A DNA stretch of 64,000 nt from Aphrocallistes beatrix (GCA_963281255.1 OY725503.1:1054001-1118000); one strand, 5' to 3'; numbered from the stretch's first letter, positions 1-12,101 are shown. The notes: generated by a model not told the origin, from the letters alone. Numbers and translations: made by a program.

Positions 1-420
1 CAAAATTTAAAGTCACTCAGAGCTAAAGAAAATATGCCCGATGGATTTTTACAATTTATCGATGACACTCTCGAATCTGTTGATAATTTAACTAACACCT
101 CTTCCAAAACTTCTCTACAGCTACTTAGGAGCAATCTGAAATCGATCAAATTCCTCGAACCAGAATCTGTCGATTCCTTTTCAAAACTAAAATATAATTC
201 AAAAGGCTCAAATAAAAAAAATATGATGAAGTTATACAAAAAAGAGTACAAAGGTGCTGTGATGGAGATTCGGAAGGATAATGCATTTCTATCTCGAGAG
301 CATTTCAGAACTCAGAAGAATAGTGACACGCAGCGTAACAAAGACGTCAAGGGTATTGAGCAAACTATTGTGGAAGAGAGAAATAACAAGAGTTTAGGAA
401 AGAAAAAAAGTAAATTTTAA
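1..420 (+). CDS. NOP14: NOP14 nucleolar protein, C-terminal end (partial)
   Basis: The reading frame is open from the first base, so this is the last part of a gene beginning left of the window. The protein end carries the signature KKEYKGAVMEIRKDNAFLSR (about residues 79-98 of the visible part), matching the conserved C-terminal block of NOP14 (KxEFKGAVREIRKDNQFLAR in other animals). A lysine-rich end, KKKSKF, follows. NOP14 is a nucleolar component of the small-subunit processome, needed for 18S rRNA maturation and 40S export. The stretch between this block and the end is shorter and more divergent than in vertebrates. No AATAAA is obvious just after the stop. The assignment rests on the motif alone. 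Confidence 0.85.
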   Translation, partial: QNLKSLRAKENMPDGFLQFIDDTLESVDNLTNTSSKTSLQLLRSNLKSIKFLEPESVDSFSKLKYNSKGSNKKNMMKLYKKEYKGAVMEIRKDNAFLSREHFRTQKNSDTQRNKDVKGIEQTIVEERNNKSLGKKKSKF

Positions 421-1414
421 ATGCTTATGAATAGAGAATATTTATAGGTTTTCGTAGTATAGTAAAACATTATGCTCTACTTTTTGATATTTCCAAAACC
501 TCCGTAGATTACAGACAGCTGCCGAAATGTAATTGTACAATGTAGGCTCCTTTATCCCCAATACTCACATCTTCCCACAAGGTTAAGTTCGTCCTTTTAA
601 AGCAGGTTTTGGACAGGAAAGAATACTAATTTGAAACAAAATAGACAGAATCAGTTACTGATACCTGCCATTTACTACCCAAATACATCCAATTTATAAC
701 TATTTGCATGCAAAATATTTCGGTATACGAATAATTTGGGTGTAGCAGTGTATTGCGTGAGTATTTGGAATATTTCATATAGCTCCCAAGGTGGTGCGCA
801 TTTATATATGCTCCGCACCACCTTAGGTAGTGCGCCAGTGTTGCTTACTCTCCGTGAATATGCGTAGACTACGCAAGTTTGATAGATATTTCTGTGTACG
901 TATTCTCTATACCTATGAATATTAGTTGGTTGGATTTTCCATTCCTTAATTGTCGTGTAAAAATTGAATATTTTTTTAGTTTTAAATCTCACTATCTGAT
1001 ATTATTTTCTGAGCATAAAACCTTTATTTAAACATGAGTTTTGTGAGAAAAGGAAAATTTAAAATTAACTGCGACAGAGACAAGATTTATGTTTTAAAAC
1101 TCTCGATATGAGTTGAAACCTCCAGATGAATATTTGAATGTGCAGATACAGCATAAAGGGATTCTAGTAGTAAATACCAAATTTAAGAATCGCGATGTTG
1201 GACAGCCCAAGATGCTACATACATATTTGCTGTGTGATCATCTCTAGGAGGCTTAACTGAACTGTAGTGTTATATTTTGAGGGTTCGTATACTAAAGTAT
1301 AGTCGTTAAATTATTAAATCTTCATTTTATAAATAACAAAGTTAAAGAGAGTATCAGTCACTTTTGTACATACAAAATAATACTAATGCCTTAACAAATA
1401 GCATAAATAGTCAT
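421..1414. other. Intergenic stretch with one short hairpin
   Basis: No gene recognised. A perfect 11-bp inverted repeat lies at 788-798 and 814-824 (arm AAGGTGGTGCG, 15-base loop). The rest is AT-rich without visible coding signal. Confidence 0.5.
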
Positions 1415-2556
1415 TTAACAATCATCATCTTTGGCAAACAAATGTATTTTCAGGGAATCGTAATTGTATCTCATCCTTTCCTTGTGTATGAATCGTGTAT
1501 AGAGCATATGTACAATTATGACGCAAGTTTGAATAGTGATTGGTATTAGGAAAACAGCTGTAGATAGCAAATAAAAAACCGTGATTATTTTAATTCTATA
1601 TTTGTTTACTTGAAACAATATCAACTGTTGTTGAGTAGAATGGAGGATTGGAGTGTATGGAATGTTATAGATGAGTGGGATGTAGCATTTTCCAAAGTAG
1701 AGAATAGATGTGACCTGAAATAAGAGTTCATCCATCAAGATACAAACTGCTATGAAGCATAGCCCTATTAAGATCGAGGTTGATAGGACCTTGTATCTTT
1801 TCAGCTGTGAGAGCTCTACACGGTTATTTCCATACTGTACTAGCCGTTCGTATGCATACTGTAGTAGTGCCTTCCTTAACCGCGAAAAGTTGATATTCAA
1901 CAAATGGATATAAGCGAATGTGGTGATTATCGCCATTGGCTTTCCCAACAGTCGAGTTTGTGGTATCACAGTGATGATAACATCGATTATGCTTAAGGTG
2001 ATAGCTACGAGTATTCTCTTATAGTGCCTTGTTCTAACCCTCCGCCATGCATCAGGATATTTCATCTGCATTGCAATTAACTGCGTTAAACTGATGCATA
2101 TAGCTACACTCGTGAAAACATTGTATTCGGGATAACATATAATGTTTGCGTGATACCAAATTGTGAGAAATGTGATATTTCCATGTATTTTTGGATATTT
2201 TTTTCATCACAAATATCCTCCAAATTAGTGCTATTTTCATGGAACTTTAAGGTTAAATTACAATTTGTAAAAAATTTGGTTGCCCAGATACAAATTCCAC
2301 CTATTGTCTCAATAGCCACAATACTGAGCATCAGTAAATATTTGTTTTCTTCAGACTTCAGAATTCGAATGTGAATATACTCAAAATAATTATTATTCGG
2401 ATAAGTATCAAAGTTCTTCTTTGATCTTTTGTGATAAGTTCGAAGTTTACGAACCTTAAACAAAAGATAGGTCATCCAAAAAGCGCCTAACAAAATGACA
2501 AAAATAGACAACACACTATATAGCAATATGTGTCCTACTGATGTATTTCCTGACAT
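1415..2556 (-). pseudogene. Orphan 7TM receptor copy with one frame break
   Basis: Two minus-strand frames (2556-2104, 150 aa; 2071-1415, 218 aa) together match almost the full length of the intact 381-aa receptor at 18037-19182. They share blocks such as SRLRKALLQYAYERL and YIPLIYNIPYTP. Against that paralogue one base is missing at about 2107-2120, in the third membrane segment, shifting the frame. No intron signal explains it. Seven hydrophobic segments are still visible and the extracellular loop keeps an N-glycosylation site (NST). A TATA-like TATAAAAT lies about 50 bp upstream of the ATG (plus strand 2605-2612), as in the paralogue. It is either a very young pseudogene or a sequencing error in a live gene. 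The receptor family is not one I can name. Confidence 0.75.
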
Positions 2557-3793
2557 TATTTGATTTAGAAATTTGAACTCAATAAACTAACATCTGATAC
2601 TTGTATTTTATAGTTCTTTAATTTCCTCATTTTTGCAACTATCAATTATTCTATCAATGTGCTTTCTATATTTTTTGTCATATGTTCTATTTTATCAATT
2701 ATTTATTCCTAACAACTCAAATAATTGATATGTGCATTTTCAAGATTATTACTCCATACAACTAAGACCTTTTCAATGTATTGGAACCAGTAATATGAAA
2801 GACTTACTTTCAAGAATAAATCATTAGTGTAAATTATTGTGTTTAGTAGTTTTGAAATGGAATACACAATTGTATAGCATAGAAGTATTGACCATGCTGA
2901 AACTTGGATCTCATGTCATGTTGACATTATTCAAATTGCTTTGCTGATTGCTGTGTCAAAGTATATAGATACTATGCGGGGCAATTAGAGGCTAAGTGGA
3001 GCAATTACGTGGAGATTTTTATTGACTTGACTTTTTCCAAGACCTGTTACAAAACATTATCTTAATTAATTAAGGTTAACATTCGGTAAAATGGGTCGAT
3101 TTTGAAAGTTTCAAAAAAGCCTTGCTTTGGGCAAAATACTTCTTTGCCCAAAACAAGGCTTTTTTTGAAATTTTAAAAATTTTACCGAATGTTAACCTTA
3201 GATATCTTCCCGGATCACTTTTTACTCTGGACCAAATACTTTATATATTTTGGTCTGGGGTTATTCTGTTACCTCGCCCTTTCTGAACCCATATTCCTAA
3301 CATATGATCCATAGTGATATCTTATTTTACACTAATTAGGAATTTATATTGTCATTAAGACTATAAAATATGTAAGAAAATTTGTTAGAAATTTTATTTG
3401 TTACGCAATAAGATTATGACACATTTTAACAAGAAGACACATTTTAACCACGGATTCGGTACTATTATATATTGTTTATATGTATATGCCAGTAAGATAT
3501 ATTTATTTATGGCCTATTGTGCACAGAATTATTCTTAATATGTATCGTGAATTCGTATTATTCACACCTTTGGCAAGTGCCATTGCCTTAGTATATAATG
3601 CTATGGTAAAACTATATAAATTATTTTAATTAGAAGGGAAAATTCAAAATCAAAATCACTTAGAAATTAGATATACGTAGTAATACAGAAAAAGTAAATA
3701 AACATCATTGTGGATAGAACAAAAGAAACTTAGTTTAGCATTTGAGAAAATACATATTATAGAAATTCTAAAAGTTGTATGGAAGAGAGTTAA
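2557..3793. other. Intergenic, with a 130-bp foldback and one repeat end
   Basis: Apart from the foldback at 3071-3200, bases 3571-3605 (ending TATAATGCTATGG) resemble one terminus of the inverted-repeat element at 61926-63375. No gene recognised. Confidence 0.5.
3071..3200. repeat. Foldback (hairpin) element, 130 bp
   Basis: The two halves are near-perfect inverted copies. The left end reads TAAGGTTAACATTCGGTAAA, the right end is its complement, and the centre is GGGCAAA/TTTGCCC around a seven-base loop. It looks like a hairpin MITE. No target duplication was resolved. Confidence 0.7.
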
Positions 3794-5077
3794 TCATGCG
3801 AATATCTGAAGACAGTCTTTGTAGGATTGACAGGTTACGATAACTCTTTCTTTACTGTCTATACAAACTCCAGCTGTATTGGTAGCAGTGTATATCGTGT
3901 GGACCAACTCAAATTGGGGATTGAAAATCAAGAGAGAATTGGAACTTCTGTCAGCAATCAAAATATTGAGAAATTCATCAATAAATAGACCACAAGGGAG
4001 AACGACTTGCATTCCTCCTCCTCCATACTTGTATATCCCACTCTTCAGTTCAGTGAGATTGTAATCATAAATATGCAAACAAAAGTTAGACTGATCAAGA
4101 ACGTAAATGTAGAATTTTGACAATTTCACATCATGAGGGTTTGTTAGTTTACCAATCTGTGCTTTGAACTTGAGCTCTTTAGAAACAATTTGAACACGAT
4201 GGTTGCCAGAATCAGTTATGTAAATATCTCCATTTGATTCATCATGAGTAAGACCCAAAGGGAAAATAAATTCCAATTTGCCAGTCCCATATTTCCCAAA
4301 TTTAGAAATAAAGTTACCATCCAGTTTATAGATGAGGATACTAAAAAGTCGTTTGTTTGGATTACCATGTGAGATAAAGACTCTATCTCCACTAACGACT
4401 AAACCTCTAGGATAAGCCATCTTTCCTTTACCGCCACTATCCCCAAACTTAAATAATACCTTCCCATTGTCAGTAAATACTTTTACACAGTGATTACCTT
4501 GATCTGCAATATAAATATGACCTGTTTTATTTTCAACTGAGACTCCAGTAGGGAAGTTGAGTTGTTCCATTCCAGTTCCTTTCTCACCTACACTCACTAT
4601 AGGATCTCTCATCTTGTTTCGATAATCAATCACCCTCCCACTTTCTACCAATTCACACAAATTATTCAATTCTGCATAGATTCTGCCGGTATCGCAATTG
4701 AAATAGACCATTTTAGGTTCTTCTGGAATCTTGATTGATTTGAATTCATTCTCAGTTTGTTCTATCAAATGTTCATGCTTTTCTTTAAGAAGAGGATATT
4801 TCATATCGTCCCTCAAAAGTTGTATTGTTTTCTCAAAAACTATCCTATTTTCTTTTTGTTTAAGGATTTCATTACGGTAAGAGTGATACGAAGTTTGTAT
4901 GGAATCCAACTCTTTCATTAGTTTAGATTCTCTAGCTTTCAGACATTCAATAAATTCGCACACTATTTTTTTAATATGCTCCCTAACTCTGTTCAACTCA
5001 CATACGAAATTATCTTCTCCCAAATCTGAAGGAATAGAACTCGCTGTAGCCATTAACTTGTCGCAAATTAATCTCAA
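3794..5077 (-). CDS. Coiled-coil / NHL-repeat protein
   Basis: Single-exon gene of 427 aa. Residues about 20-125 are charged and helical (coiled coil). Residues about 170-425 form NHL repeats of a beta-propeller, with typical phrases such as HIYIADQGNHCVKVF, DIYITDSGNHRVQIV and NILIADRSSNSLLIF. The layout matches the C-terminal part of TRIM-NHL proteins (TRIM2/3/71), but no RING or B-box precedes it. It is therefore unlikely to be an E3 ligase itself and more likely a protein- or RNA-binding scaffold. Two in-frame starts are possible: the outer ATG at 5077 and MATASS at 5053. A decayed relative of the propeller lies at 28284-28565, so the family is multi-copy here. Confidence 0.8.
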   Translation of the reverse strand: MRLICDKLMATASSIPSDLGEDNFVCELNRVREHIKKIVCEFIECLKARESKLMKELDSIQTSYHSYRNEILKQKENRIVFEKTIQLLRDDMKYPLLKEKHEHLIEQTENEFKSIKIPEEPKMVYFNCDTGRIYAELNNLCELVESGRVIDYRNKMRDPIVSVGEKGTGMEQLNFPTGVSVENKTGHIYIADQGNHCVKVFTDNGKVLFKFGDSGGKGKMAYPRGLVVSGDRVFISHGNPNKRLFSILIYKLDGNFISKFGKYGTGKLEFIFPLGLTHDESNGDIYITDSGNHRVQIVSKELKFKAQIGKLTNPHDVKLSKFYIYVLDQSNFCLHIYDYNLTELKSGIYKYGGGGMQVVLPCGLFIDEFLNILIADRSSNSLLIFNPQFELVHTIYTATNTAGVCIDSKERVIVTCQSYKDCLQIFA

Positions 5078-5528
5078 TCAAAAAGTGTGCATCAGCATTT
5101 TTTATTGACAAGCTCCTATTCAGATAATATAATACAATGTATACAGTAGTCCCCGTCATATGGATTCTAGTTGCTCAATAGCTATGTTAAATAGGCACAT
5201 GTTCAAGTCGTATTAATAACGGGATTACCTCAGATCATTATATAACTAGATGTGTAAATTGATAAGAATTCAAATTGAAAGTACTTGTTCAAATCTCCAA
5301 TCGCATCCGAGTTTCCTGTAAACAGAGCAAGAACATTTGCACTACGTTGGTAGCATATGACATACTAATCGATTTTAGCTACGGGACTCACGAAAAAGTT
5401 GGTCCGGGTCAATTTTTTGTGCCATTTAATTGCCTACGTTAAAGCAGTCCTCTCCTCATAGGATGTGATGAGTTTACAATCACTATAGGAAGTATCTAGT
5501 ATAGGCTAATAGGGCTTCACTACATACG
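5078..5528. other. Intergenic, nothing recognised
   Basis: AT-rich sequence with no convincing frame, RNA gene or repeat boundary that I can see. Confidence 0.4.
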
Positions 5529-6006
5529 TACAGTCCCCGGACAAAAGTATTCAACCACCACAGAAACCGCCATACAAATAGTATTAAAGTGGGTCTATTC
5601 ATAAAGGATTATGTTATCAAACTGTAAGGAATACTCTATTTTAAATTTCAAATTCGTAAACTACACATTCTAATTACTCATAATTGATATCCTCAGCTTA
5701 ATTACTAACTCCCAAGTTAATAAATATTAACATTTGCTACTTGATGCTACTTGTCCCAAGTCACAGCCATTATATATGATGGCGTTTAGTGACACAAAGT
5801 GGCATAGGTTCATAATTTTCAACATAAGAATAGGTAATTGAGTTGAAATTCTCAATTATGAGTAATTAGAATGTGTAGATTACGAATTTGAACTAAAGAA
5901 TGGAGTATTTTCTACTGTTTAAGGACATGTTCCTTTTTTAAAAGATCTAATTTATATTTGTATGGAAGTTTTCGTGGTGGTCGAATACTTTTGTCCGGGT
6001 AGTGTA
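5529..6006 (+). mobile_element. MITE family A, Tc1/mariner-type (copy 1)
   Basis: A 478-bp element with TA at both ends and inverted ends containing CCGGACAAAAGTATTC and its complement. It continues into a longer palindromic arrangement including CCATTATATATGATGG near the centre. The CAAAAGT core resembles Tc1-like ends. No coding capacity. Confidence 0.8.
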
Positions 6007-6142
6007 TATATCCACAGGGGCGTCCAAAGACTCACCAAGGAAGTTGCTCGACTGAGTTTTTATGTTCACTGCCATGCTCAGACTCAATCTGGTGGTCGTC
6101 GCAGTATGTACTAACGTGGGACGCGTAACGGATATGTTACAT

Positions 6143-7428
6143 CAGTGATTCTCAAAGTGGGCCGTAGAGCCCCCCAGGGGGCGCTGAAAGGTTGTTGGGG
6201 GTTGCTATAATGTAAGGGGGCGCTGGGGGGGCGCTAATGTGTTTTGTTAGCAATACATCTACGATATTTGAACCAAAAATGTGTATTCCAGAATATTGAT
6301 GGTCAATCTTTGAAACAAATTTCAACATTCACTGTGGTTGTTAGAGCTAGACAGTACAATAATCACACTCTCAATGGTTTCCCATGACTAAACAATACAA
6401 TGATTAGTAATTTACACTGTCAATGGTTTCCCGTGACTAATTAATACAATAATTACACTGTTGATGGCTTACGGAATCATACCAAGTTGACAACCATGTT
6501 GTTTTTTCAAAACAAAAATAAAGGTCACCGAGTGAGTAAATTATTCTCAATCACAGAAAATGAACAGTAAAAAGAAATGTAGACAATATAGTGCTGATTA
6601 TATAAAATATGGTTTTGTTAAATCTCCAAGCAATGAACAACTCCCGATGTGCCTGCTTTGCGAACAAGTTTTTCCTAATGAAGGAATGGATCCATCAAGA
6701 ATGATCGATCATTTGAAATCGCGTCACAGTGACAAGAAAGATAAAGATGTAGAATTTTTCATTAGCTTGAGAGACAATCGCAAAACGATGGGCAACATGT
6801 TCAGAAAAGTGGACTCACAAAACAATGATGGCTTGATTGCATCGTATAACATTTCGCTACTAATTGCTAAAGCTGGAAAGTCACATACAATTGGTGAACA
6901 ACTTATTCTGCCCGCAATCCAGGAAGCACTGGACGTGCGTAGTCTGATTAAGTCAATTTCATTGAGTGACGAGGCGAATACATATGATGGCTAATGACAT
7001 CGAGAAAACAATCTACGATATTCTTAAAACGACGGAATTTTCGCTTCAAATCGATGAATCCACAATGAAGGTAACGAAGCACTGCTCCTAGCATATGTCC
7101 GCTTTATTCAGGAAGATAATTTGGTCGAAGAAATGTTGTTTGCTAGACCTCTTTTGACTGATTCAAAATGTGAATCCATTTTCAAATTTTTGGATAATTT
7201 CTTCCAAAAAAAAGAAATCCCTTTTGTAATATTATTGCGTGTGCCACAGATGGGGCTCCTGCTATGGTCGGCCGACATCGTGGATTTATTGCATACTTGA
7301 AAAATGCTGTTCCTAACGTTTTCGCCGTACACTGCGTCGTTCATCGAGAACATTTAGTAGCAAAACACCTTAGTCATCATAACAGCTGTCAATAAAATAA
7401 AGTCTGCGAGCGAGAAGGAAAGCTGAAC
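6143..7428 (+). mobile_element. hAT transposon relic (ZBED5/SCAND3-like transposase)
   Basis: The left end CAGTGATTCTCAAAGTGGG is a typical hAT terminus. An opening 144-aa frame (6560-6994) carries a BED-like zinc-finger region (MCLLCEQVF ... HLKSRHSD) and the MFRK/SLLIAKAGKSHTIGE block of ZBED5/SCAND3-type transposases. Homology continues downstream in other frames (TIYDILK, SLQIDEST, ACATDGAPAMVGRHRGF, AVHCVVHREHLVAKHL, AVNKIKSASER) to about 7425, where a 5'-truncated Helitron begins. There are at least three frame breaks and the C-terminal dimerisation half is missing. Subterminal imperfect direct repeats (about 55 bp, 3 copies) lie at 6340-6475. Confidence 0.8.
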
Positions 7429-7430
7429 AT

Positions 7431-7611
7431 TTTAAAAATTGACAAATTTGGTGATTTTCGTGCGATATCGATTATAACAGTAGGGCAGGCGTATTTAGAG
7501 ATGTTATCTCCCATATAATTAATCAATGGTAACCACAGGCGCCCAAAGGGCGCATCCGGCGGACACTTTGTGTCTGCTAGCCGCGGAGTGGAAGCAAGCG
7601 AAGCGCGCTTG
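7431..7611 (+). mobile_element. Helitron type R1, 5'-truncated copy
   Basis: Only the 3' part is present: the conserved AT-rich block, then the GC-rich terminal region (GGCGGACAC.../...GCAAGCGAAGCGCGCTTG) ending in CTTG before T. Confidence 0.75.
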
Positions 7612-7658
7612 TACTTGTATATATATACAGTATATATACATATACTACTATATACAAG

Positions 7659-8268
7659 TACAGTGGAACCTGGTTCATAGGCGTAGGAGTAGGTGCGGCA
7701 GGTCCGGCTTTGGCCGGACCACTTTTTTGGGCAAGGATCAGATGGTCCGGCTTTTGGTCGGACTTCTTTTTTAGCGGGTCCGGTTTTTGGCCGGACCATG
7801 AATTTTCCTATTTGCTGACTTATAAGTTTGCGCTATTGCATTCCAATGTATGTATATCTTTTGTCTGACCTTATTTATCAAGTTTGCTAGCTGAATTATA
7901 TCTCTCAATGGCATCTAATAAATTTTGTAGTAGCGAACACCGAATGGATATTTTTGGTACATTTTCAAGTCAAGAGACATGTAACTTAGTATTTATATAA
8001 TCAATAATGTGATTATTTCTCTAATATTATTAATTTTATTTTTATTGGACAAATGATATAGCAAAATTCCGAGGCCAACTCATGGTTTACATGTTTTTAG
8101 CCGGACCACTTTTTGAGTCAGTGCTACGCCACTGAACCTGTATATAACGGCCACCCAAGGGACTGGACAAAATTGGCCGTTATACACAGGTGGCCGTTAT
8201 ATACAGGTGATTGTCTTAATCCTCAAAAGGTATACTACAGAGTGGCCGTTATAGCAGGTTCGACTGTA
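7659..8268. mobile_element. Pogo-like MITE (TATAACGGCC type) carrying a nested insertion
   Basis: The outer ends are TA-CAGTGGAACCTG and the complement-like GGTTCGACTG-TA. The interior holds repeated inverted TATAACGGCCACC words. A second element (7676-8134) is inserted near the left end. Confidence 0.65.
7676..8134. mobile_element. hAT-like MITE nested in the pogo-like MITE
   Basis: The ends are CATAGGCGTAG and CTACGCCACTG, the usual GGCGTAGC hAT-MITE type. Several GGTCCGG/CCGGACC inverted words lie inside. Flanking bases share ACCTG, but a clean 8-bp duplication is not visible. Relatives occur near 23447-23660, 32770-32825 and 61670-61765. Confidence 0.55.
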
Positions 8269-8270
8269 TA

Positions 8271-8762
8271 TCTGTAACGAATTGATTGAAGAAATTGCCA
8301 GGCACAGAAAGCTTTTTTTTTGCATGTGGGAGTATTTTGGCTATGGCTCCACTAAATTCTGAGCTCAGACGAAAATATCGACTCATCATGGGATTATGAC
8401 GTCATTGTCACCTTTTTATTATTAAAAATTTTAGTTTTTCGACCATAACTCAGCTATTTTAGGTGATAGAAGGCCGAAATTTTAATAGAATGTATATATT
8501 AATATATCTCATATATGATACAACTCTTATAAAAAAATGATGACTCATCACTGTTATGACGTCATCATTACGCATCGAAATTTTTAAAATTGACAATTTT
8601 TGTGATACTTCGAGTGATATCGATTATAACAGTAAGACAGAAGTATTTAGAGATGTTTTCTACAATATAGTTAATCAATGTGAGTCCAGGCGCCCAAAGG
8701 GCGGCTCCGGCGGACGCAAAGTTTCCGCCAGCCGCGGAGCGCAAGCAAGCGATGTGCGCTTG
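8271..8762 (+). mobile_element. Helitron type R1, copy b
   Basis: Begins at the GTAACGAATTGATTGAAGAA block (the outer 5' end is obscured by the neighbouring MITE) and runs through the CRE (TGACGTCA) words to the GC-rich 3' hairpin region. The terminal hairpin is slightly mutated (GATGTGCGCTTG), followed by T. Confidence 0.75.
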
Positions 8763-9459
8763 TGACATTAAGAAAGGGATGTTTTAATATTCAAATCTTT
8801 TATTTTTCTGATCTTGTTTGAATGATGCGATAAATTTAATCGTATAACCCATATTTTCGAAAAGTATTTTAATGGAACACATAGAGGAGCGCGCTCCTTT
8901 TTTCTAGCAGCGGGAGCCGGGGTGCACTCACTCAGTAAAATTAGGAGCCGAGGCTGGAGAGCTCTCCTAATTTTTTTAGCTAAATCCTCTGACTGTAGGC
9001 CATGCTTTTAGCTAAGTTAGCTAATTCATGAATTAATGAATAATTTGAATATTCATAATTCATCAAGCCTGAGAGGAATTATTCAAAATTGAAAGTTTTC
9101 TACAGGAAATATCATGAATTACGAGCGTATATGAATGAATTTTCGAATAATTCATAATTCTTTGCCATTTTTTGTGAATTAGTCAGCTTAGGCTTTTAGC
9201 AATCTCATACTAGCTTTTAGTCATTACTGTGACTGCATTAAATAGTGTGAAATTGATGATTCATTTTTAAATAAAGATTGTGAAAAATGGTTCTACAAGA
9301 GTCAGATTATACTGCCAAAGACAATATACATAGTACTAGAGCATGATATAGCAGTGGCCATGGTAAGATTCGAACCAGGGAAAAGTATAGTAGTATAGCA
9401 TAAAAGCCTATGTTTATGCATAGTATTAATAAAAGTTCCGCATAGTATTATTAGAAGTT
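8763..9459. other. Intergenic upstream of the STELLO-like gene
   Basis: Contains a GC-rich repeat patch at about 8885-8980 with a small hairpin (AATTAGGAG/CTCCTAATT), then AT-rich sequence with repeated TTCATAATTCAT words. TATA-like sequences occur at about 9395-9440. No gene recognised. Confidence 0.4.
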
Positions 9460-12101
9460 ATGGAAAAAAAGTTTCCTAAATGGTTGATGGTAATCAGTGC
9501 CATTGTAGTTTTCAAAGTGATCCTATTAATGGTGTGGACTAAACACTATTCACATGGTAAATCTGAAGAAATAATCCTGGTTGTACAAAATGGGGTAACA
9601 CAGATAAATAATAATGAAAGTTCAACTTCTGTGGTGAGCATGATTGAGTCTAAAAATATTACTGATGCAGTGATCAACTACACAAATATCTCCTCAGAAG
9701 AAGTTGTGACAGTTTCAAGTCAGCATAGCGTCTTCCTTGAAGACAATATCGATGAAACATTCGTATCAGTGAAGTACGCAGACGAACTCGATTGCGATGA
9801 AGTAGTGGGCGAGGAACAAGAATCCACAAATACAATATTTGCTGTTATATCTGGTTTCGATCTTTCTAACCAAATGATTTTATCAACAGAGAGTGAAGCT
9901 CATTTTATACTGGTGGGACAGGAGAATGATATTTCAGATTCCAAACTATTGAAACAAACATTCGAGGAAAGATTGAATTTGAACAACGAGTCCAACTTCC
10001 AAATCATATTCTGTAGCGATCACATGGATACCAATTTCAACAAGACTATAAGTCGGATTTCATCGTTGCTGCAAAATAAGCTGAGAAGTTTCAAAGCAAT
10101 AATAATCTTAGACATAGAATCTCAACAAATATTGTGGCCTGGAATGAGTAAGGTTTTGCAGGGAAATCACATCGCAAGAAAGAATCTGGGCTATTTGATG
10201 GGAATTGCCCTCGGAGCAGAATTTATAGTTGATCTAGATGGATCTCATATCCTCACTCATCCTGAATTTTTGAGGAGAAAGGCTTAACAGCGATCAAGAG
10301 CAATTCCAACCACCCAGTAATTGCATCTCTTCACTCTAATGTGAATAATCCGTATGTGCTGATGGGTCCAAGGACAAGACCAGATGAGAAGTTAGATTCA
10401 GCTAATGTGATGAATAACATCTGGCCTCGAGGCTATCCTACCTCAGAACTGAAATATAAAGAGGTGCCGACATTCCACTTGTTAGAAGAGCTAGAAACCA
10501 GACTGACTGAACAATCTTCAACAGAACAGAAATGCTTCCGCTTCTCGAATGATATCATTCAGAGCTTGGAAGATGAAAGACCAGATGTTGACTCAGAATA
10601 TGAGAGCAGTTTACCACTCCATGTCACATTCACACCACAATCTCATCGCCTGTCCATTCATCCTTCTCAATTCGCCCCATTCAATGCACAGGCCACCATA
10701 TTCAGTAGACATGCATTCTGGGCGTTACTTCTCCCTGGGTCGGTTGGTGCCGCTGTGAGTGATATCTGGAGAGGATATATTGCTCAAACATTCTTGCATT
10801 GCACGGGATCATTACTGGCCTTTTCCGCTCCCATTGTTAAGCAAGTTAAAGATAAAAACTCGAATACAAAACTCTCTCAAAAGGACACACGGCTTTATTC
10901 GCAAATTAAGGATTTGATTGAGTTCTTGTCTGTCTACGATTGCATTCAATCCTCTCCTAAAGTCTCGAATGGTGAATTGACCGAGTCGTTACCTCATTGC
11001 ATGATCGTTCTGTACTCGAAACTGGTGTCCCGTGGATTCCTGGAAAGTGAGAAAGATATCTCACTGATTCGGGAATGGATTAGAGCTCTCATTTCTTTAG
11101 ACTATTTCTTTCCCAATTTCTACCCAAACAGAGAATGCAAAGCCAAACGAGATAGTCTATACCGACCCAATTGGGATTTTGCGGAGCATAGCTTCTGTAA
11201 TGTGTCTCATAACACAACAACTGCTCCATCAGGACGACGAGATTGCGGACGAAGTCTTCTCACTGTAGTGCACATTAACTTTGGCCACAAAGAAGTGATT
11301 CCAGTCTGGCTTGCTCAGTGGCAATATGTATATCCTAACCCGATCTTCTACATTTCTGATCGAAAGGAAAGCCGCAACTCTGGGAGCTGCCTATTGGAAC
11401 CTACTGATTATTTTGACATATCTTGCGATGTAAAGGATGTATTTGGGGGAGTAGCCTATGAAAGTTTGATCCTAGCAATGGCTAGGTATCCTGATTATGA
11501 TAACTACATGTTCATTCATGATGATGCATATATTTCTCATAAAACATTGGAGAAAGTGATCCACGACAGAGTGAGTGCAATATGCAACACCCTTCTCGAA
11601 GATGGAGCAATCAAATGGTCTTGGGATCCAATGGTTCAAACAAGTATGCAAAAACTGGTTATTCAAAATGAATTTCAACCGAAATCCATCTACCGCGAGT
11701 CTACGGAAAAGTATTGCCCAGAGCTGTACGAAGATGAATCAAAATTTAGTGAGGGTAGCTTTTCCTATTATCGCAACATGGCAGATATTTTTATCCTAAA
11801 GAGTTCAGATGTTGAAGCTTTCTTGGTCATAATTAACAAGTACTTTGAGGTTGATATGTTCTTGGAGGTTGCAGTCCCGATGACATTTCGATGCGCACTC
11901 AATGCACGGGAAATTCCAAGGGTAACATATTGGGATGGTAGAAGAGGTAATATTGACCATAATAGAGGTGAGATCTGTGGTACCGATCCTCCTCAAATAT
12001 TGCATCCGATATGGAAAATATCAATCGGACAAACAAATCCTGAGGAGTGGTTTAGACAGTTGAAGTTGTTTGTAACAGTTCGATATTGTGAAATAGCATG
12101 A
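9460..12101 (+). CDS. STELLO-like (DUF288, PF03385) Golgi glycosyltransferase-like protein; frame broken once
   Basis: The first frame (9460-10287) starts with a type II signal anchor (residues about 8-25). It leads to a glycosyltransferase-like block ending VDLDGSHILTHPEF, where D-x-D may be the nucleotide-sugar motif. The second frame (open from 10269, to 12101) continues directly with the DUF288 core: NPYVLMGPR, IWPRGYP, FAPFNAQATIF, AFWALLLPGSV and DIWRGYIAQTF. A C-terminal domain follows with MFIHDDAYI. The frame changes inside the T run at 10267-10271: one extra T would give PEFFEEKGL and rejoin the halves. There is no intron signal, so this is a homopolymer error or a recent mutation. 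AATAAA lies at 12180-12185. In plants STELLO proteins act in the Golgi with cellulose synthase; the animal role is unknown to me. Confidence 0.75.

Noticed and set aside
3001-3250. Foldback at 3071-3200 as a possible microRNA precursor
   Set aside because: It is long, nearly perfect and MITE-like, with a low-complexity T/A stem; nothing favours a microRNA over a hairpin element.
7389-7799. 136-codon minus-strand frame rich in Pro/Lys
   Set aside because: It spans the boundary of a Helitron and nested MITEs, and its sequence comes from TCCGG repeat words.
9367-9376. GATTCGAACC, complement of a tRNA B-box
   Set aside because: No acceptor stem, A-box or anticodon arm can be found at the right spacing, so it is not a tRNA gene.
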